Of a stretch of DNA of 21,032 nucleotides, positions 1 through 7,325 are shown one piece after another. Each line of letters opens with the position of its first letter. The first letter of the stretch is position 1. Made by a program: the position numbers and the translations under genes. The stretch spans positions 1 through 21,032 of the IMG/VR virus record IMGVR_UViG_3300042351_000193; one strand, given 5' to 3'. The notes below the pieces were generated by a model that saw nothing but the letters and a program-made list of their open reading frames with translations, was not told where the DNA came from and did no database searches. This DNA comes from a virus.

Positions 1-198
1 GACAATGGGAGCGACATCAAGTACACCATAGTTTCCTGAGTCGGGATAATTTTTAAGTGTGGCAACGGTTGCGCCACCAATTTGTAAATCAAATACATAT
101 TTGAAGGATGATTCTGATACATTTCCTGAAGTTGCTATATGCCATAAACTATCATGAGCCGATGAGTAAGATGGTGGAACGTATACGCTTGTTGCCAT
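1..198 (-). CDS. Probable virion structural protein, N-terminal fragment
   Basis: The reading frame opens with ATG at 198 and stays open for 66 residues to the window edge, so only the N-terminus is visible. Its start overlaps the stop of the upstream gene by one base (TAATG), which supports the start choice. The fragment begins MATSVYVPPSYSSAHDS and continues with alternating hydrophobic and polar residues (SSFKYVFDLQIGGATVATLK, then PDSGNYGVLDVAPIV), as in beta-rich phage tail proteins. I recall similar openings in Bacteroidetes phage structural proteins, but the assignment rests on context (downstream of the tail-assembly chaperones) rather than a domain. Its full length and role cannot be judged here. 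Confidence 0.6.
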   Translation of the reverse strand, partial: MATSVYVPPSYSSAHDSLWHIATSGNVSESSFKYVFDLQIGGATVATLKNYPDSGNYGVLDVAPIV

Positions 199-866
199 TA
201 TTTCTTAAATGTTTGTGTTATTGTTAATGCTATATCTTGTCCTAATGCTTGTGCTAATTTTGCTTGGAACTCTTGTCCAAATGCTTTGTCTAAATTATCA
301 TCAAAAAACCCTACTCTGCCTATTCCTTTTTTCTTAATATTCTTAGCTGTATTAGTTGCTAATTGCCTTAATTTAATTTTAGGGTCAGCCACATTTGAAA
401 TCGTTTTCCTTTTTATTTGTAATGGAGTTAATCCTTTTCTTTGGTCTTCTCTTCTAATATAATTCTTATGCCTTAAATACCATTGAAGAATTGCCTCAAC
501 CATATTTTTAGAAACGCTTAACGTTCTAAATTTATAAGGCGAATTTGGTTGACCGCTTTTTAATCCTTTTACTCCTTTGTTTTGAAAATCATAATATTCA
601 GATGCTGGGTTTGATTTATCATAACCAATTGTTAACGAATATTTATTTCCTGATTTCTGAATAGTTGAAACCGTTATATCACTTAAATTTCCCCTATCAA
701 CTTTTTTCTTTGCATTTATTCTTTGTTGAGCCAAACCAATAAACTTAGTCGCAGCATCATACATCACTTTTTCAACTGCATTTAATTGCAATTGACCTTG
801 CCTACCTATTCCCCCTACATCAAAATTTTCCCCTAATGCTTTTTGTGCCTCAAGAATGCTTGCCAT
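198..866 (-). CDS. Hypothetical phage protein, possibly tail-completion/neck type
   Basis: A 222-residue basic protein starting at ATG 866, overlapping the preceding chaperone gene by 17 nt. No catalytic motif is visible. The N-terminal half is helical and charged (residues about 27-60). A central part reads SEYYDFQNKGVKG and SPYKF, a phrase reminiscent of HK97 gp10-like or minor tail proteins, where a residue near the N-terminal third faces a Y-x-F-x-x-x-G loop. A Lys/Arg-rich stretch lies near residues 130-185, followed by a C-terminal helix. Its position directly after the tail-assembly chaperones suggests a tail or head-tail connector role. This is inference only; the protein could equally be an unknown virion component. 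Confidence 0.75.
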   Translation of the reverse strand: MASILEAQKALGENFDVGGIGRQGQLQLNAVEKVMYDAATKFIGLAQQRINAKKKVDRGNLSDITVSTIQKSGNKYSLTIGYDKSNPASEYYDFQNKGVKGLKSGQPNSPYKFRTLSVSKNMVEAILQWYLRHKNYIRREDQRKGLTPLQIKRKTISNVADPKIKLRQLATNTAKNIKKKGIGRVGFFDDNLDKAFGQEFQAKLAQALGQDIALTITQTFKK

Positions 867-1026
867 ATATCTGTTTCATTTGCTCTCTATCAAAACTATT
901 CTTTGCCTTGATATAACTTAAATCGTTTAATGCTTGAATCGTTGGCAACTCAAAAGCATCTGCTAAATTTATTCTTTCGTGTTCGGCAATGATGGTAGCT
1001 TGGTAAATCCATCCATAACGTTGCAT
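850..1026 (-). CDS. Tail-assembly chaperone, T-like part (overlapping frame)
   Basis: From the ATG at 1026 this frame encodes 58 residues; without a start requirement it is open back to the T9 run at 1133-1141 (a TTG at 1134 would give 94 residues). The ATG-started part reads MQRYGWIYQATIIAEHERI and then LPTIQALNDLSYIKAK, the pattern of short T-like tail chaperones (W, then AE-x-E-R-I, then AL-x-DL-x-Y-x-K-x-K). It lies -1 relative to the preceding 215-residue gene and shares up to 166 nt with it. It could be made by independent initiation at 1026 or as the C-terminal extension of a -1 frameshift product of about 255 residues, as in lambda G-GT. The segment between 1134 and 1026 looks less protein-like than the rest, so the exact fusion point is uncertain. 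Confidence 0.7.
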   Translation of the reverse strand: MQRYGWIYQATIIAEHERINLADAFELPTIQALNDLSYIKAKNSFDREQMKQIYGKHS

Positions 1027-1616
1027 AAAGCCATTATCGTTACCTCTGCTTCTAATTTCTCCATCCCGCTCTTCATCAACTCCTCTTTCAAATAATCCTT
1101 TAAACTCACTATCGATTCGCTGAATACTTGACAAAAAAAAACCACACTTCCATAAACCGATTCAAAGCTACCCGATAATAAATCTTCGGCATATTCTTCG
1201 TGCTTGCTTGCATCGTACTTAGCTACCTTCCAACCTCGCCAGGTCAACTTCATAGGCATAACCATTGAAGCAGCAATCTTATGCAAGTTGTTTATAATGT
1301 CATCCCCAAAAAACTTAGTTTCTAAGTATCTTGAATACGGGATATTACGAATATCATAAACGCACCTATAACGCTTTTTACCAACCTTAATATAATCACT
1401 TGGCTTTGGAGTTGGTGCTGACTCGGTAATAAATGTAATTTCTTTTAACTGCTCATTTAATTCCTTAATACTTAAAGAATCAATTTGTGCTTCCGTTTGA
1501 TATGTTAAAATCTCTAATGACTTTACTGCAATATCTAACTCGGTCAAACCTTCCCTTTTTGTAAGTAGGTTTTGAATTTGTTGCCATTGCCATACCGTGA
1601 CATCTTTCCAGTTCAT
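969..1616 (-). CDS. Tail-assembly chaperone, G-like protein
   Basis: A 215-residue protein with ATG at 1616, 16 nt after the large terminase stop. It starts MNWKDVTVWQWQQIQNL and continues with a helical region, a central beta-like segment (KVGKKRYRCVYDIRNIPYSRYLE) and helices ending in GSFESVYGSVVFF. This layout is that of G-like tail chaperones of Bacteroidetes phages: 'W-x-D-(I/V)-T' opening, 'LHKIAASMVMPM' and 'YDASKHEEYAEDLLSG'. These proteins bind the tape-measure protein during tail assembly in related phages. Two in-frame -1 slippery heptamers (T TTT TTT at 1140-1134 and T TTA AAG at 1104-1098) lie inside the C-terminal third and point into the overlapping frame. Family assignment is from remembered patterns, so moderately sure. 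Confidence 0.75.
   Translation of the reverse strand: MNWKDVTVWQWQQIQNLLTKREGLTELDIAVKSLEILTYQTEAQIDSLSIKELNEQLKEITFITESAPTPKPSDYIKVGKKRYRCVYDIRNIPYSRYLETKFFGDDIINNLHKIAASMVMPMKLTWRGWKVAKYDASKHEEYAEDLLSGSFESVYGSVVFFCQVFSESIVSLKDYLKEELMKSGMEKLEAEVTIMALCNVMDGFTKLPSLPNTKE
1098..1141 (-). promoter_or_regulatory. Putative -1 frameshift region (two slippery heptamers)
   Basis: On the minus strand a run of nine T (1141-1133) is read GTT TTT TTT TGT in the 215-residue frame, giving the heptamer T TTT TTT at 1140-1134. A second in-frame heptamer, T TTA AAG, lies at 1104-1098. A -1 slip at either joins the first 161 or 173 residues to the overlapping frame and gives a 255-residue fusion in both cases. 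Only a weak ATTC/GAAT hairpin is seen just downstream, so stimulation by structure is not evident. The T9 run could alternatively be a sequencing or polymerase-slippage artefact. Confidence 0.5.
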
Positions 1617-1632
1617 ATTTATAAATAGCTAA

Positions 1633-2799
1633 TTAAACAAAGTTGTATCTGCCCGTTCCTGACTTAAAATCAAACTTGCGCCAAGCTAATGCTAAAGCAC
1701 AAACGCAGTCATCGGTAAATCCCGTTGGCGCTGAATACTTTACTCCGTGTGATGTATATTGATATTCAAAAACTTCTAATTCATTTTTAATCATTCCTTC
1801 AGGATAGTGTACCCGTTCCTGATGTATTGCCACTTGAAGACCAAGCATTAATTCCTGCTTGCTTTGACTTGTAAATTTAAACCCTTCTATATCCATCCCT
1901 TCCCGTTGCAATTGCTCGACTACTGGGTCGCCTACTCCAGTACTATCAATTAACATAGGTGCTTTTGGTAAATTGCGGATTATGTTCTGAGTGCTTGCCC
2001 AATCCTTCTGAAATCGGTCATAATAAGCCACATTGCCACTATTATCTAAACCGATAATTACGGTCCAATCTGAATACTTTGCCAAATCGACTCCGTAACA
2101 TTTAACAATATTGGTAGATAAGTCCGCTGTACACTTACGTATTGCCTCGCTACCAAATGGATTCGCAGCGTTCTCAGCTGGGTTAGCCATGTATTCTTGT
2201 TCGAATACTACGGGAATTGCTGATTGCTTAATTGAATCAACCTCAGAACTTGCAATATAAGGATTGTCGTATGTCGAATATTTAAACGATTCCCATTCTC
2301 CGTTTGCTTCTAATCCTTTTAAATATAAAGAATAAAAATAATTCTTACCTCTTGGAGTTGATAGGAATAGCGCCTTGCCTTTGTAATCGGTTAAGGTAGG
2401 TCTTATAGCATTATTCCATCCATTCTCTAAATTTGGAATGTAAGATGCTTCGTCAATAATAACGTAATGAAATCTTAAACCACGAAGATTATCTAATCGC
2501 TCGCCAGTAAAGAATCGAATGACTCCACCCGTAGCCAATTTAAAAGTCAAATCTGATATGTTAGAAGTTGCTACTTCAGGCGGAAGTATTAAAGCAATAT
2601 CATCAAAAAAGACTTTGGCTAATTTATAAGTCGGAGTTATGTAAGCTACTGACTTTCCTTGTAATGCCTCCACGCAAGTGATGACCTGGCTAATCAATGA
2701 CTTGCCAAATCTTCGCCCGCACATAAGCACTCTAAACCTCGCCTTGCTCTGTAATACTTTCTTCTGCGCCTCGTGTGGAGTCGGTAGGATAATCTCCAT
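1633..2799 (-). CDS. terL: Terminase large subunit (ATPase and nuclease)
   Basis: The motor that pumps phage DNA into the prohead and cuts the concatemer. The ATPase half has Walker A GRRFGKS (residues about 28-34 from the ATG at 2799), Walker B VIIDEA (about 113-118) and the coupling motif FLSTPRG (about 146-152). The RNase H-like nuclease half shows the three expected acidic sites: D in YGVDLAKYSDW (about 238), D in LIDSTGVGD (about 285) and TDD (about 363-364) near the C-terminus. At 388 residues it is compact but complete. A TTG two codons upstream (2805) is open, but ATG is preferred. It overlaps the small terminase by 68 nt, the classic terS-terL pairing, and is followed directly by tail chaperones rather than portal. 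Confidence 0.95.
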   Translation of the reverse strand: MEIILPTPHEAQKKVLQSKARFRVLMCGRRFGKSLISQVITCVEALQGKSVAYITPTYKLAKVFFDDIALILPPEVATSNISDLTFKLATGGVIRFFTGERLDNLRGLRFHYVIIDEASYIPNLENGWNNAIRPTLTDYKGKALFLSTPRGKNYFYSLYLKGLEANGEWESFKYSTYDNPYIASSEVDSIKQSAIPVVFEQEYMANPAENAANPFGSEAIRKCTADLSTNIVKCYGVDLAKYSDWTVIIGLDNSGNVAYYDRFQKDWASTQNIIRNLPKAPMLIDSTGVGDPVVEQLQREGMDIEGFKFTSQSKQELMLGLQVAIHQERVHYPEGMIKNELEVFEYQYTSHGVKYSAPTGFTDDCVCALALAWRKFDFKSGTGRYNFV

Positions 2800-3142
2800 T
2801 GGCAAATTTTATAGTTATTTCAGTATCTTGTTTTATATCAGCCGATTCTTTTGGCTTTCCAAATACTCTACTTAATAAAGTTTCTATTGAATACAAAGAG
2901 CCATTCTTTAAAGACTTGTTCATTGCTCCAGCGATTGTCTTTTCTAATATTGAACTTTGTGGATTATCAAATATCTCTTTAAGTTGCTCAATATTCATAG
3001 CAAGCATTTTACGAATTGTTATTCCAATCTCGGTCATATTATAACCTGATTCTTTTAATAGCGTAACGTATTTCTTTGGTCGACCATTTGGATTCCCTGA
3101 TTGACCTTTCTTGAAACTTACTAAATTTTGTTCGTTTGCCAT
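2732..3142 (-). CDS. Probable terminase small subunit, DUF5681 type
   Basis: A 136-residue protein with ATG at 3142. Residues 12-22 are KGQSGNPNGRP, the signature of DUF5681, a domain common directly upstream of large terminases. The middle (LLKESGYNMTEIGITIRKMLAM, then EKTIAGAMNKSLKNGSLYSIETLLSRVFGKP) is helical, as expected of a DNA-recognition subunit, and the C-terminus is acidic. It would recognise the packaging site and regulate the large subunit. The gene overlaps the ParB-methyltransferase by 22 nt and the large terminase by 68 nt. The role is inferred from domain plus neighbour; DUF5681 proteins have not all been shown to be terminases. Confidence 0.8.
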   Translation of the reverse strand: MANEQNLVSFKKGQSGNPNGRPKKYVTLLKESGYNMTEIGITIRKMLAMNIEQLKEIFDNPQSSILEKTIAGAMNKSLKNGSLYSIETLLSRVFGKPKESADIKQDTEITIKFANGDYPTDSTRGAEESITEQGEV

Positions 3143-4290
3143 ATCTCTCCGTTTCTTTTAATTACTAATGTTGGGTCTAACTTAATCATTCGGTCAACTA
3201 TTACCTGGCAGTATTTAGGGTCAAGTTCCATTCCATAGCATTTCCGATTAAGCTGATGCGAAGCTACCATTGTTGAGCCTGAACCTAAAAAGAAATCTAA
3301 ACATATTTTATTAATTGGTAATATATTTTCAATTGCCATCGATGCTAATCCAACTGGCTTTTGAGTTGGATGTAAATATTTATTTGCCCCATCTTTTCCA
3401 ACACTCCAAACACTGCCTAATCGTTTACCTTTAATTTCAGCGCCTCTATGATATACTAATGCAATTTCAAAATCAGTTAGAAATGTTTTTTTTAAATCTC
3501 CAATACCTCCACCACCTTTATCCCAAACAATTAAATTTGATAATTCTCCAATTTGTGAACAAATTTCAATCCAATCTTTTAAAACTTTCCAGGATGTCCA
3601 AACAAAAACAAATCCATTTGTAAATAATGGTAAATTATTAATCCATTCAGTTATAAAAACATCATCATTTTTTAATACTTCAAATTTTTCTGATTTGGTC
3701 CTCATATTTGATTGATAACTAACACCATAAGGAGGGTCAGTAAAAACCATATCAGCTTTTTCTTCATTCATTAATTTAGCAACTGAATCACTATCTGTTG
3801 AATCACCACAAAGCAAACGATGTGGACCAATTTCAAACAAATCTCCTAAAACAATATCTGTTTCTAATCCGCCATCAGGTACATCGTAATTATCTTCTTC
3901 TTCGCTTCCTAAATCATTAACATCAAATACGGGTACATCTAACCCCCACTCAACTAATTCTTCAGCATCCCATTCGTTGGCAAGCATATCCCAATCCCAT
4001 TCTCCATAGCCAACATTGTCTTTAATTATAAATGCCTTTTGTTGGTCCTCATTTAAATCACTCGCCTTTATTACTGGAACTTCTTTGAGTCCAGCTTCCT
4101 TGCAAGCCTTTAGTCGCATATTGCCACCCAATACAATCATATCATCGTTAACGACAATAGGTCTTAAAGATAGCATCTGAGGAAACTCTTTAATCGATGC
4201 TACTAACTTTTTAAATTTGTCATCCTTGATAATTCTCGGATTGTTTGGATTCGACTTTATGTCGGTCAGTTTGGTTGTTGTGATATTCAT
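3121..4290 (-). CDS. ParB-domain/DNA adenine methyltransferase fusion
   Basis: A 389-residue two-domain protein. Residues about 1-115 form a ParB/Srx-like nuclease fold: SNPNNPR at 13-19 and LGGNMRLKA at 54-62. Residues about 145-375 form a beta-class DNA methyltransferase: catalytic DPPY at 185-188 precedes the target-recognition region, HPTQKP lies at 307-312, and the SAM-binding motif DFFLGSGST at 332-340 follows. The order IV then I is that of the beta class and DPPY favours N6-adenine. Such fusions are frequent in phages and are orphan enzymes; no restriction endonuclease partner is seen here. It probably protects phage DNA from host restriction or marks it for packaging or transcription. 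It overlaps the next methyltransferase gene by 4 nt (ATGA). Confidence 0.93.
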   Translation of the reverse strand: MNITTTKLTDIKSNPNNPRIIKDDKFKKLVASIKEFPQMLSLRPIVVNDDMIVLGGNMRLKACKEAGLKEVPVIKASDLNEDQQKAFIIKDNVGYGEWDWDMLANEWDAEELVEWGLDVPVFDVNDLGSEEEDNYDVPDGGLETDIVLGDLFEIGPHRLLCGDSTDSDSVAKLMNEEKADMVFTDPPYGVSYQSNMRTKSEKFEVLKNDDVFITEWINNLPLFTNGFVFVWTSWKVLKDWIEICSQIGELSNLIVWDKGGGGIGDLKKTFLTDFEIALVYHRGAEIKGKRLGSVWSVGKDGANKYLHPTQKPVGLASMAIENILPINKICLDFFLGSGSTMVASHQLNRKCYGMELDPKYCQVIVDRMIKLDPTLVIKRNGEIWQTNKI

Positions 4291-4823
4291 TTTTTAAATC
4301 CTATAAAGTAAAGGTCGCACATTCCTATTGTATTTGTCTGAAATTCAAATACACTAAAATGCTTTTCAATATCTATTTTTTCACGAATTAAACTTTCATT
4401 TAAATTCATATAATAATCATTCTCAAGATTGCTTGTAAATGGACTACATTGAGGAGATGTTCTTCTTGTCCCGTGTTCAGCTCTTCCATCCGTTGCGCAA
4501 GTAAAAACAAACATACCACCAACCTTTAAAAGATTAATAGCATTGAGCATTGTCTTATCCCAGTACTCATCATGTTCAAAACACTCCGAACTAATAACAA
4601 CATCAAATTTATCTTTGCTTTTAAATTCATGACCTCTGCAAACAATATCAACATTTGGTCCTTCGCCTATATCAATTCCAGTATAATGATAATCAGTAAA
4701 TAAATATCGATTGTTTCCATTTATATCCAATGAGCCTATATCTAAAACTTTTACTCCCGTAAAAAATGAGGGAAATTTGTTTTTAATACTGATTAAATAA
4801 TTTTGTTGTTCAACGTGTGCCAT
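4287..4823 (-). CDS. Class I SAM-dependent methyltransferase
   Basis: A 178-residue Rossmann methyltransferase. SAM-binding motif I is KVLDIGSLDINGNN (residues about 25-38), the acidic end of strand 2 is GIDIGEGPNVDIV (49-61), and motif IV/post-motif is FDVVISSECFEHD (73-85), followed by LLKVGGMFVFTC (98-109). It has no DPPY or PC motif, so it is unlikely to be a standard DNA N6-adenine or cytosine methyltransferase; sugar, lipid or protein substrates are more likely. Later residues RAEHGTRRTSP recur, in my recollection, in phage and surface-polysaccharide methyltransferases. It sits 3 nt after a glycosyltransferase, so methylation of the transferred sugar is a reasonable guess. Confidence 0.88.
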   Translation of the reverse strand: MAHVEQQNYLISIKNKFPSFFTGVKVLDIGSLDINGNNRYLFTDYHYTGIDIGEGPNVDIVCRGHEFKSKDKFDVVISSECFEHDEYWDKTMLNAINLLKVGGMFVFTCATDGRAEHGTRRTSPQCSPFTSNLENDYYMNLNESLIREKIDIEKHFSVFEFQTNTIGMCDLYFIGFKK

Positions 4824-4826
4824 ATT

Positions 4827-5843
4827 TTAATCAAGTAGTTTAGAATATATAGCAAAACGCTGCTCATTAATTTTAAATAAATCGTAATGCTCCCGAACAT
4901 ATTCAGCATTTGACTCGCCAAAATCTGTTCTCATTTGTGAACTAAATGCCATTCGTTTAATATCTCGTTCCCAATTATCAACCCAACATACCGTTGGAAT
5001 ATCATCGTATGGCGCTCGTTTCATAGCCATAAATGGAATCCGTTTAGCTCCAGCTTCTAATGCCTTTAGATTTGATTTTAACCGATTAAATTTATTATCT
5101 AATAAAGGCGCAAGTAATATATCTGCCTCTTGGTAAAAATTCATATACAAATCTACGGGCATTGATTCAAGAATCTTATAGTTTAGTTTCTCTCCAGCAG
5201 TAAACCAATCGCCCATCTGCTTCCAATGAAATTCATTAAACTTATTCCATCCGCAAAGAAGCATCCGTGTCGATTCTCTAAATGATTTAGACTTTGCTAA
5301 TTCTCTAATCGGATTCTTTAACTGCCTCATATCAGGGAAGTGAGTGATGCTTCCCGTATGCGCAATGGTAACTAATTCATTAACATTTCTTGTCGCAGTA
5401 AATTGGTCCTTATCAAACGGCAAAGCATTAGGCAAAACAAAGCAGTTAGGATTTATCTTTACTATCTCAATTCTCAATCGATTATGAGTTGTCGTTACAA
5501 CATCAGCAACTTTAATATAATTCTTTATTACTTGAGTGACTCCTAAAGACCGATAGGTAGGCGCAGATAAATGCTGGCTGAACAACTCCCAATAGTCATC
5601 AATATCGACAACCAATTTAAAGCCAATCTTAGCCTTCCATTTTAACAAATCGGGCAATGGTATCAATTCGCAAAAACGATTGACGACAACCACGTTTATT
5701 GACTTCTCAATAAGCATCTCTTCGGTCATTGTATCCGTGATAATACAATACTCCTTTTTCATTACGGATAATGGTAATGCTAATCGATGGTAAGTGACTC
5801 CTGAATGTCTACTTCCGACTGCGCAGATTCTTAGTTTTGACAT
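4827..5843 (-). CDS. Glycosyltransferase, GT-B fold (GT4-like)
   Basis: A 338-residue enzyme from ATG 5843 (a TTG at 5873 is open but lies deep in the preceding gene). The N-terminus GSRHSGVTYHRLALP (residues about 10-24) is the GxxSGxxxxR acceptor-side loop of GT-B enzymes, and VVDIDDYW (78-85) ends the N-terminal domain core. The C-terminal donor-binding domain has YQEADILLAPLLDN and then FNRLKSNLKALEAGA (about 237-266), which is the E-x7-E region of GT4-like families. There is no signal peptide. Phage glycosyltransferases decorate phage DNA, virion proteins or host surface glycans; the sequence does not tell which. It is bracketed by a methyltransferase and small membrane proteins in the same operon. 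Confidence 0.88.
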   Translation of the reverse strand: MSKLRICAVGSRHSGVTYHRLALPLSVMKKEYCIITDTMTEEMLIEKSINVVVVNRFCELIPLPDLLKWKAKIGFKLVVDIDDYWELFSQHLSAPTYRSLGVTQVIKNYIKVADVVTTTHNRLRIEIVKINPNCFVLPNALPFDKDQFTATRNVNELVTIAHTGSITHFPDMRQLKNPIRELAKSKSFRESTRMLLCGWNKFNEFHWKQMGDWFTAGEKLNYKILESMPVDLYMNFYQEADILLAPLLDNKFNRLKSNLKALEAGAKRIPFMAMKRAPYDDIPTVCWVDNWERDIKRMAFSSQMRTDFGESNAEYVREHYDLFKINEQRFAIYSKLLD

Positions 5844-6093
5844 CGTTTGGTTTTTGTTGGTTGAGTTTTGCAATATACTTTATTCCTTCGTAATGTGCTG
5901 ACAATCTTTTGAGCATATCAAATACACAAGAGCCACACCACGAATTAAAATTAAAATCCTTGTTGACATATTTACGATATAGATTCGCATATTCTTCAAG
6001 TACTTCTCGGTCAATGTTTTTAGTAAACCCTAAAGCGACTGCCTCAAAGTTTATAATGTTGGCTTCTATAAATGCTATCTCTTGCTCGGTCAT
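5809..6093 (-). CDS. Conserved small phage protein with a CGSC pair
   Basis: A 94-residue hypothetical protein starting at ATG 6093, whose ATG shares bases with the stop of the upstream gene (ATGA). It is mostly helical and ends in Lys/Arg. Residues about 52-56 read WCGSC, followed by VFDMLKRLSAHYE. The phrase 'Y-x-x-x-N-x-x-x-W-C-x-x-C-x-x-x-x-L-x-R-L-x-x-x-Y' recurs in small proteins of Bacteroidetes phages as far as I remember. The two Cys could bind a metal with a partner or form a disulfide. No enzymatic motif. The 35-nt overlap with the glycosyltransferase implies coupled translation. Confidence 0.75.
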   Translation of the reverse strand: MTEQEIAFIEANIINFEAVALGFTKNIDREVLEEYANLYRKYVNKDFNFNSWCGSCVFDMLKRLSAHYEGIKYIAKLNQQKPNDVKTKNLRSRK

Positions 6094-6317
6094 AGTTTGT
6101 TAATTAATCTAAAAATTACTGCTCCTAATATTCCTGAACTAAACACGATAGCAATCCATTCTTGGAACTGCAAAGGAACTACAATTAAAACGATAGCGCT
6201 CCAGGTACTTAGACAAGGAGTGCAACTAAACGGTTTAAAGTTTAGTCCAAATGACTGATATAAATTAGTCATTGTAAAAAAGACGGCAAAGGAGACGGCT
6301 GCGATTATAGTTATCAT
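6090..6317 (-). CDS. Small membrane protein with CxxC motif
   Basis: A 75-residue protein predicted to have two membrane segments: residues about 1-20 (MITIIAAVSFAVFFTMTNLY) and about 38-70, with CTPCLSTW in the connecting part (Cys at about 32 and 35). The start ATG 6317 overlaps the upstream stop (ATGA) and its own stop overlaps the next start in the same way, which strongly supports it as a translated gene. The CxxC in a short loop next to membrane segments recurs in small phage and prophage proteins. The function is unknown; a membrane-acting host-takeover or superinfection role is possible but unsupported. Confidence 0.75.
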   Translation of the reverse strand: MITIIAAVSFAVFFTMTNLYQSFGLNFKPFSCTPCLSTWSAIVLIVVPLQFQEWIAIVFSSGILGAVIFRLINKL

Positions 6318-6496
6318 CTATTTGATTGGTAAATTTCATCCTTAACTAAACTCCAGTAAGCCTTATCATCTGCTTTTAATTTCTGCTCAAGTAATAATGA
6401 ACAAATGTACAAAGCTAATTCAAAAGCAAGTGCTTTATTGCCACAAAAATACAAGGCATTAATTAACATACTTTTTGCTTTCTCATCAGGCTTCAT
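6314..6496 (-). CDS. Small hypothetical protein
   Basis: A 60-residue protein from ATG 6496, overlapping the end of the sigma-like gene by 11 nt and the start of the CxxC membrane protein by 4 nt. It is mainly helical, with a hydrophobic centre (ALYFCGNKALAFELALYICSLLLEQ) flanked by charged ends, more like an amphipathic helical hairpin than a clear membrane span. I do not recognise the family. Support comes from the tight overlapping packing and strand agreement. Confidence 0.65.
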   Translation of the reverse strand: MKPDEKAKSMLINALYFCGNKALAFELALYICSLLLEQKLKADDKAYWSLVKDEIYQSNR

Positions 6497-6998
6497 CTCT
6501 TATCTTCTTTTTAATGTTTGAAATCGTTTTGACTATCGACATATATGGAATACCAGTCTTTCTCGAAATCTCTGTTTGATTAAAATTCAATTCAACGTAT
6601 GTATCGAGTAGCATATCCTCATACCAAGATAGTTCTTTTCGTGCTACCTCCACTCGATTAAATAGCTTTTCTTTGTATTCCTTTGATTCATCCTCAATCT
6701 GCACTAATTCGTGAATCTCATCAATGCTTTCAAACTTGGCTCTGAAATGTCTAAAGAATGGTTGATTCATTCCAGTACTATAAATCATATTTAGCATACA
6801 TCTGACCAACCAATATTTTAATCCACTCGTTCCGTTGTTATTGTATATCGACCAAAATTTGTCTTCGGTTATTGAGCAAAGATTTAAAAACATTTCTTGC
6901 TTTAGTTCTTCCCTCAAGTTTGCTGGTTGCATTTTCATCAAGGCTTGCTTAATCTCCTTTGAATTGTAAAGTTCCTCAATGATTTGCGACCTGGTCAT
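6486..6998 (-). CDS. Sigma-factor-like transcription regulator
   Basis: A 170-residue protein whose C-terminal part (residues about 123-165) reads ELSWYEDMLLDTYVELNFNQTEISRKTGIPYMSIVKTISNIKKKIR, the layout of a sigma-70 region 4 or LuxR-like helix-turn-helix: a helix, then NQTEISRKTGIPYMSIVK as the recognition unit. The N-terminal helices (LREELKQEMFLNLCSI, then GLKYWLVRCMLNMIYS) resemble region 2 in pattern, without clear -10-melting residues. Residues in the text longer than 20 are given here only as one motif span for positions 123-165; key residues are N140, Q141, T142, S145 and S154. It probably directs host RNA polymerase to later genes. It overlaps the following gene by 11 nt. Confidence 0.7.
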   Translation of the reverse strand: MTRSQIIEELYNSKEIKQALMKMQPANLREELKQEMFLNLCSITEDKFWSIYNNNGTSGLKYWLVRCMLNMIYSTGMNQPFFRHFRAKFESIDEIHELVQIEDESKEYKEKLFNRVEVARKELSWYEDMLLDTYVELNFNQTEISRKTGIPYMSIVKTISNIKKKIRDEA

Positions 6999-7093
6999 TC
7001 TTTTGATTTTCTGATTATTTCAAAAATAAAATAAACAATAAAAGCCACCTCGATTATTCCAACCGCAATGGCTTCCCAAATTAACCTTTCCAC
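6995..7093 (-). CDS. Tiny single-span membrane protein (missed-size ORF)
   Basis: Between the DUF3310 gene and the sigma-like gene a short frame starts at GTG 7093 (or an upstream in-frame TTG, giving about 40 residues) and ends in a TGA that overlaps the sigma-like ATG in an ATGA junction. The 32-residue product begins MERLIWEAIAVGIIEV and continues with one strongly hydrophobic helix (AFIVYFIFEII) and a basic tail RKSKE, so it would sit in the membrane with the C-terminus in the cytoplasm. The ATGA junction and the clean hydrophobic segment argue for a real gene; the non-ATG start is the weak point. Function unknown. Confidence 0.5.
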   Translation of the reverse strand: MERLIWEAIAVGIIEVAFIVYFIFEIIRKSKE

Positions 7094-7311
7094 TTTTCGA
7101 GTTCCCGATTTAAATACCAAACTGCTTTACTTAAATCTTTCTTTTTAAATCCTTTCTTATCGGCTCGCAGTATGTACTTAATTGAGTTTCCAAGATTAAA
7201 GTTTAAGTCAAATGCATCAATTATATCAATTACCTCGATGCCATTCCCTTGATAATGCTCAGGATGATTGACCTCTTCTTTGATAACTCCTTGATAATTA
7301 ATCTTTTCCAT
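7081..7311 (-). CDS. DUF3310 family protein
   Basis: A 76-residue protein from ATG 7311 (an upstream TTG at 7317 is less likely). It carries the DUF3310 signature: VNHPEHYQGNGIEVIDII (residues about 14-31), then LGNSIKYILRADKKG and KDLSKAVWYLNREL. In other phages this domain occurs alone or fused to nucleotide kinase-like or DNA-metabolism proteins, and its biochemical role is not settled. The length is normal for the free-standing form. Its neighbours include a PAPS reductase-like enzyme upstream and a sigma-like protein downstream. Confidence 0.88.
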   Translation of the reverse strand: MEKINYQGVIKEEVNHPEHYQGNGIEVIDIIDAFDLNFNLGNSIKYILRADKKGFKKKDLSKAVWYLNRELEKWKG

Positions 7312-7325
7312 ATGCAAAGTTTACA

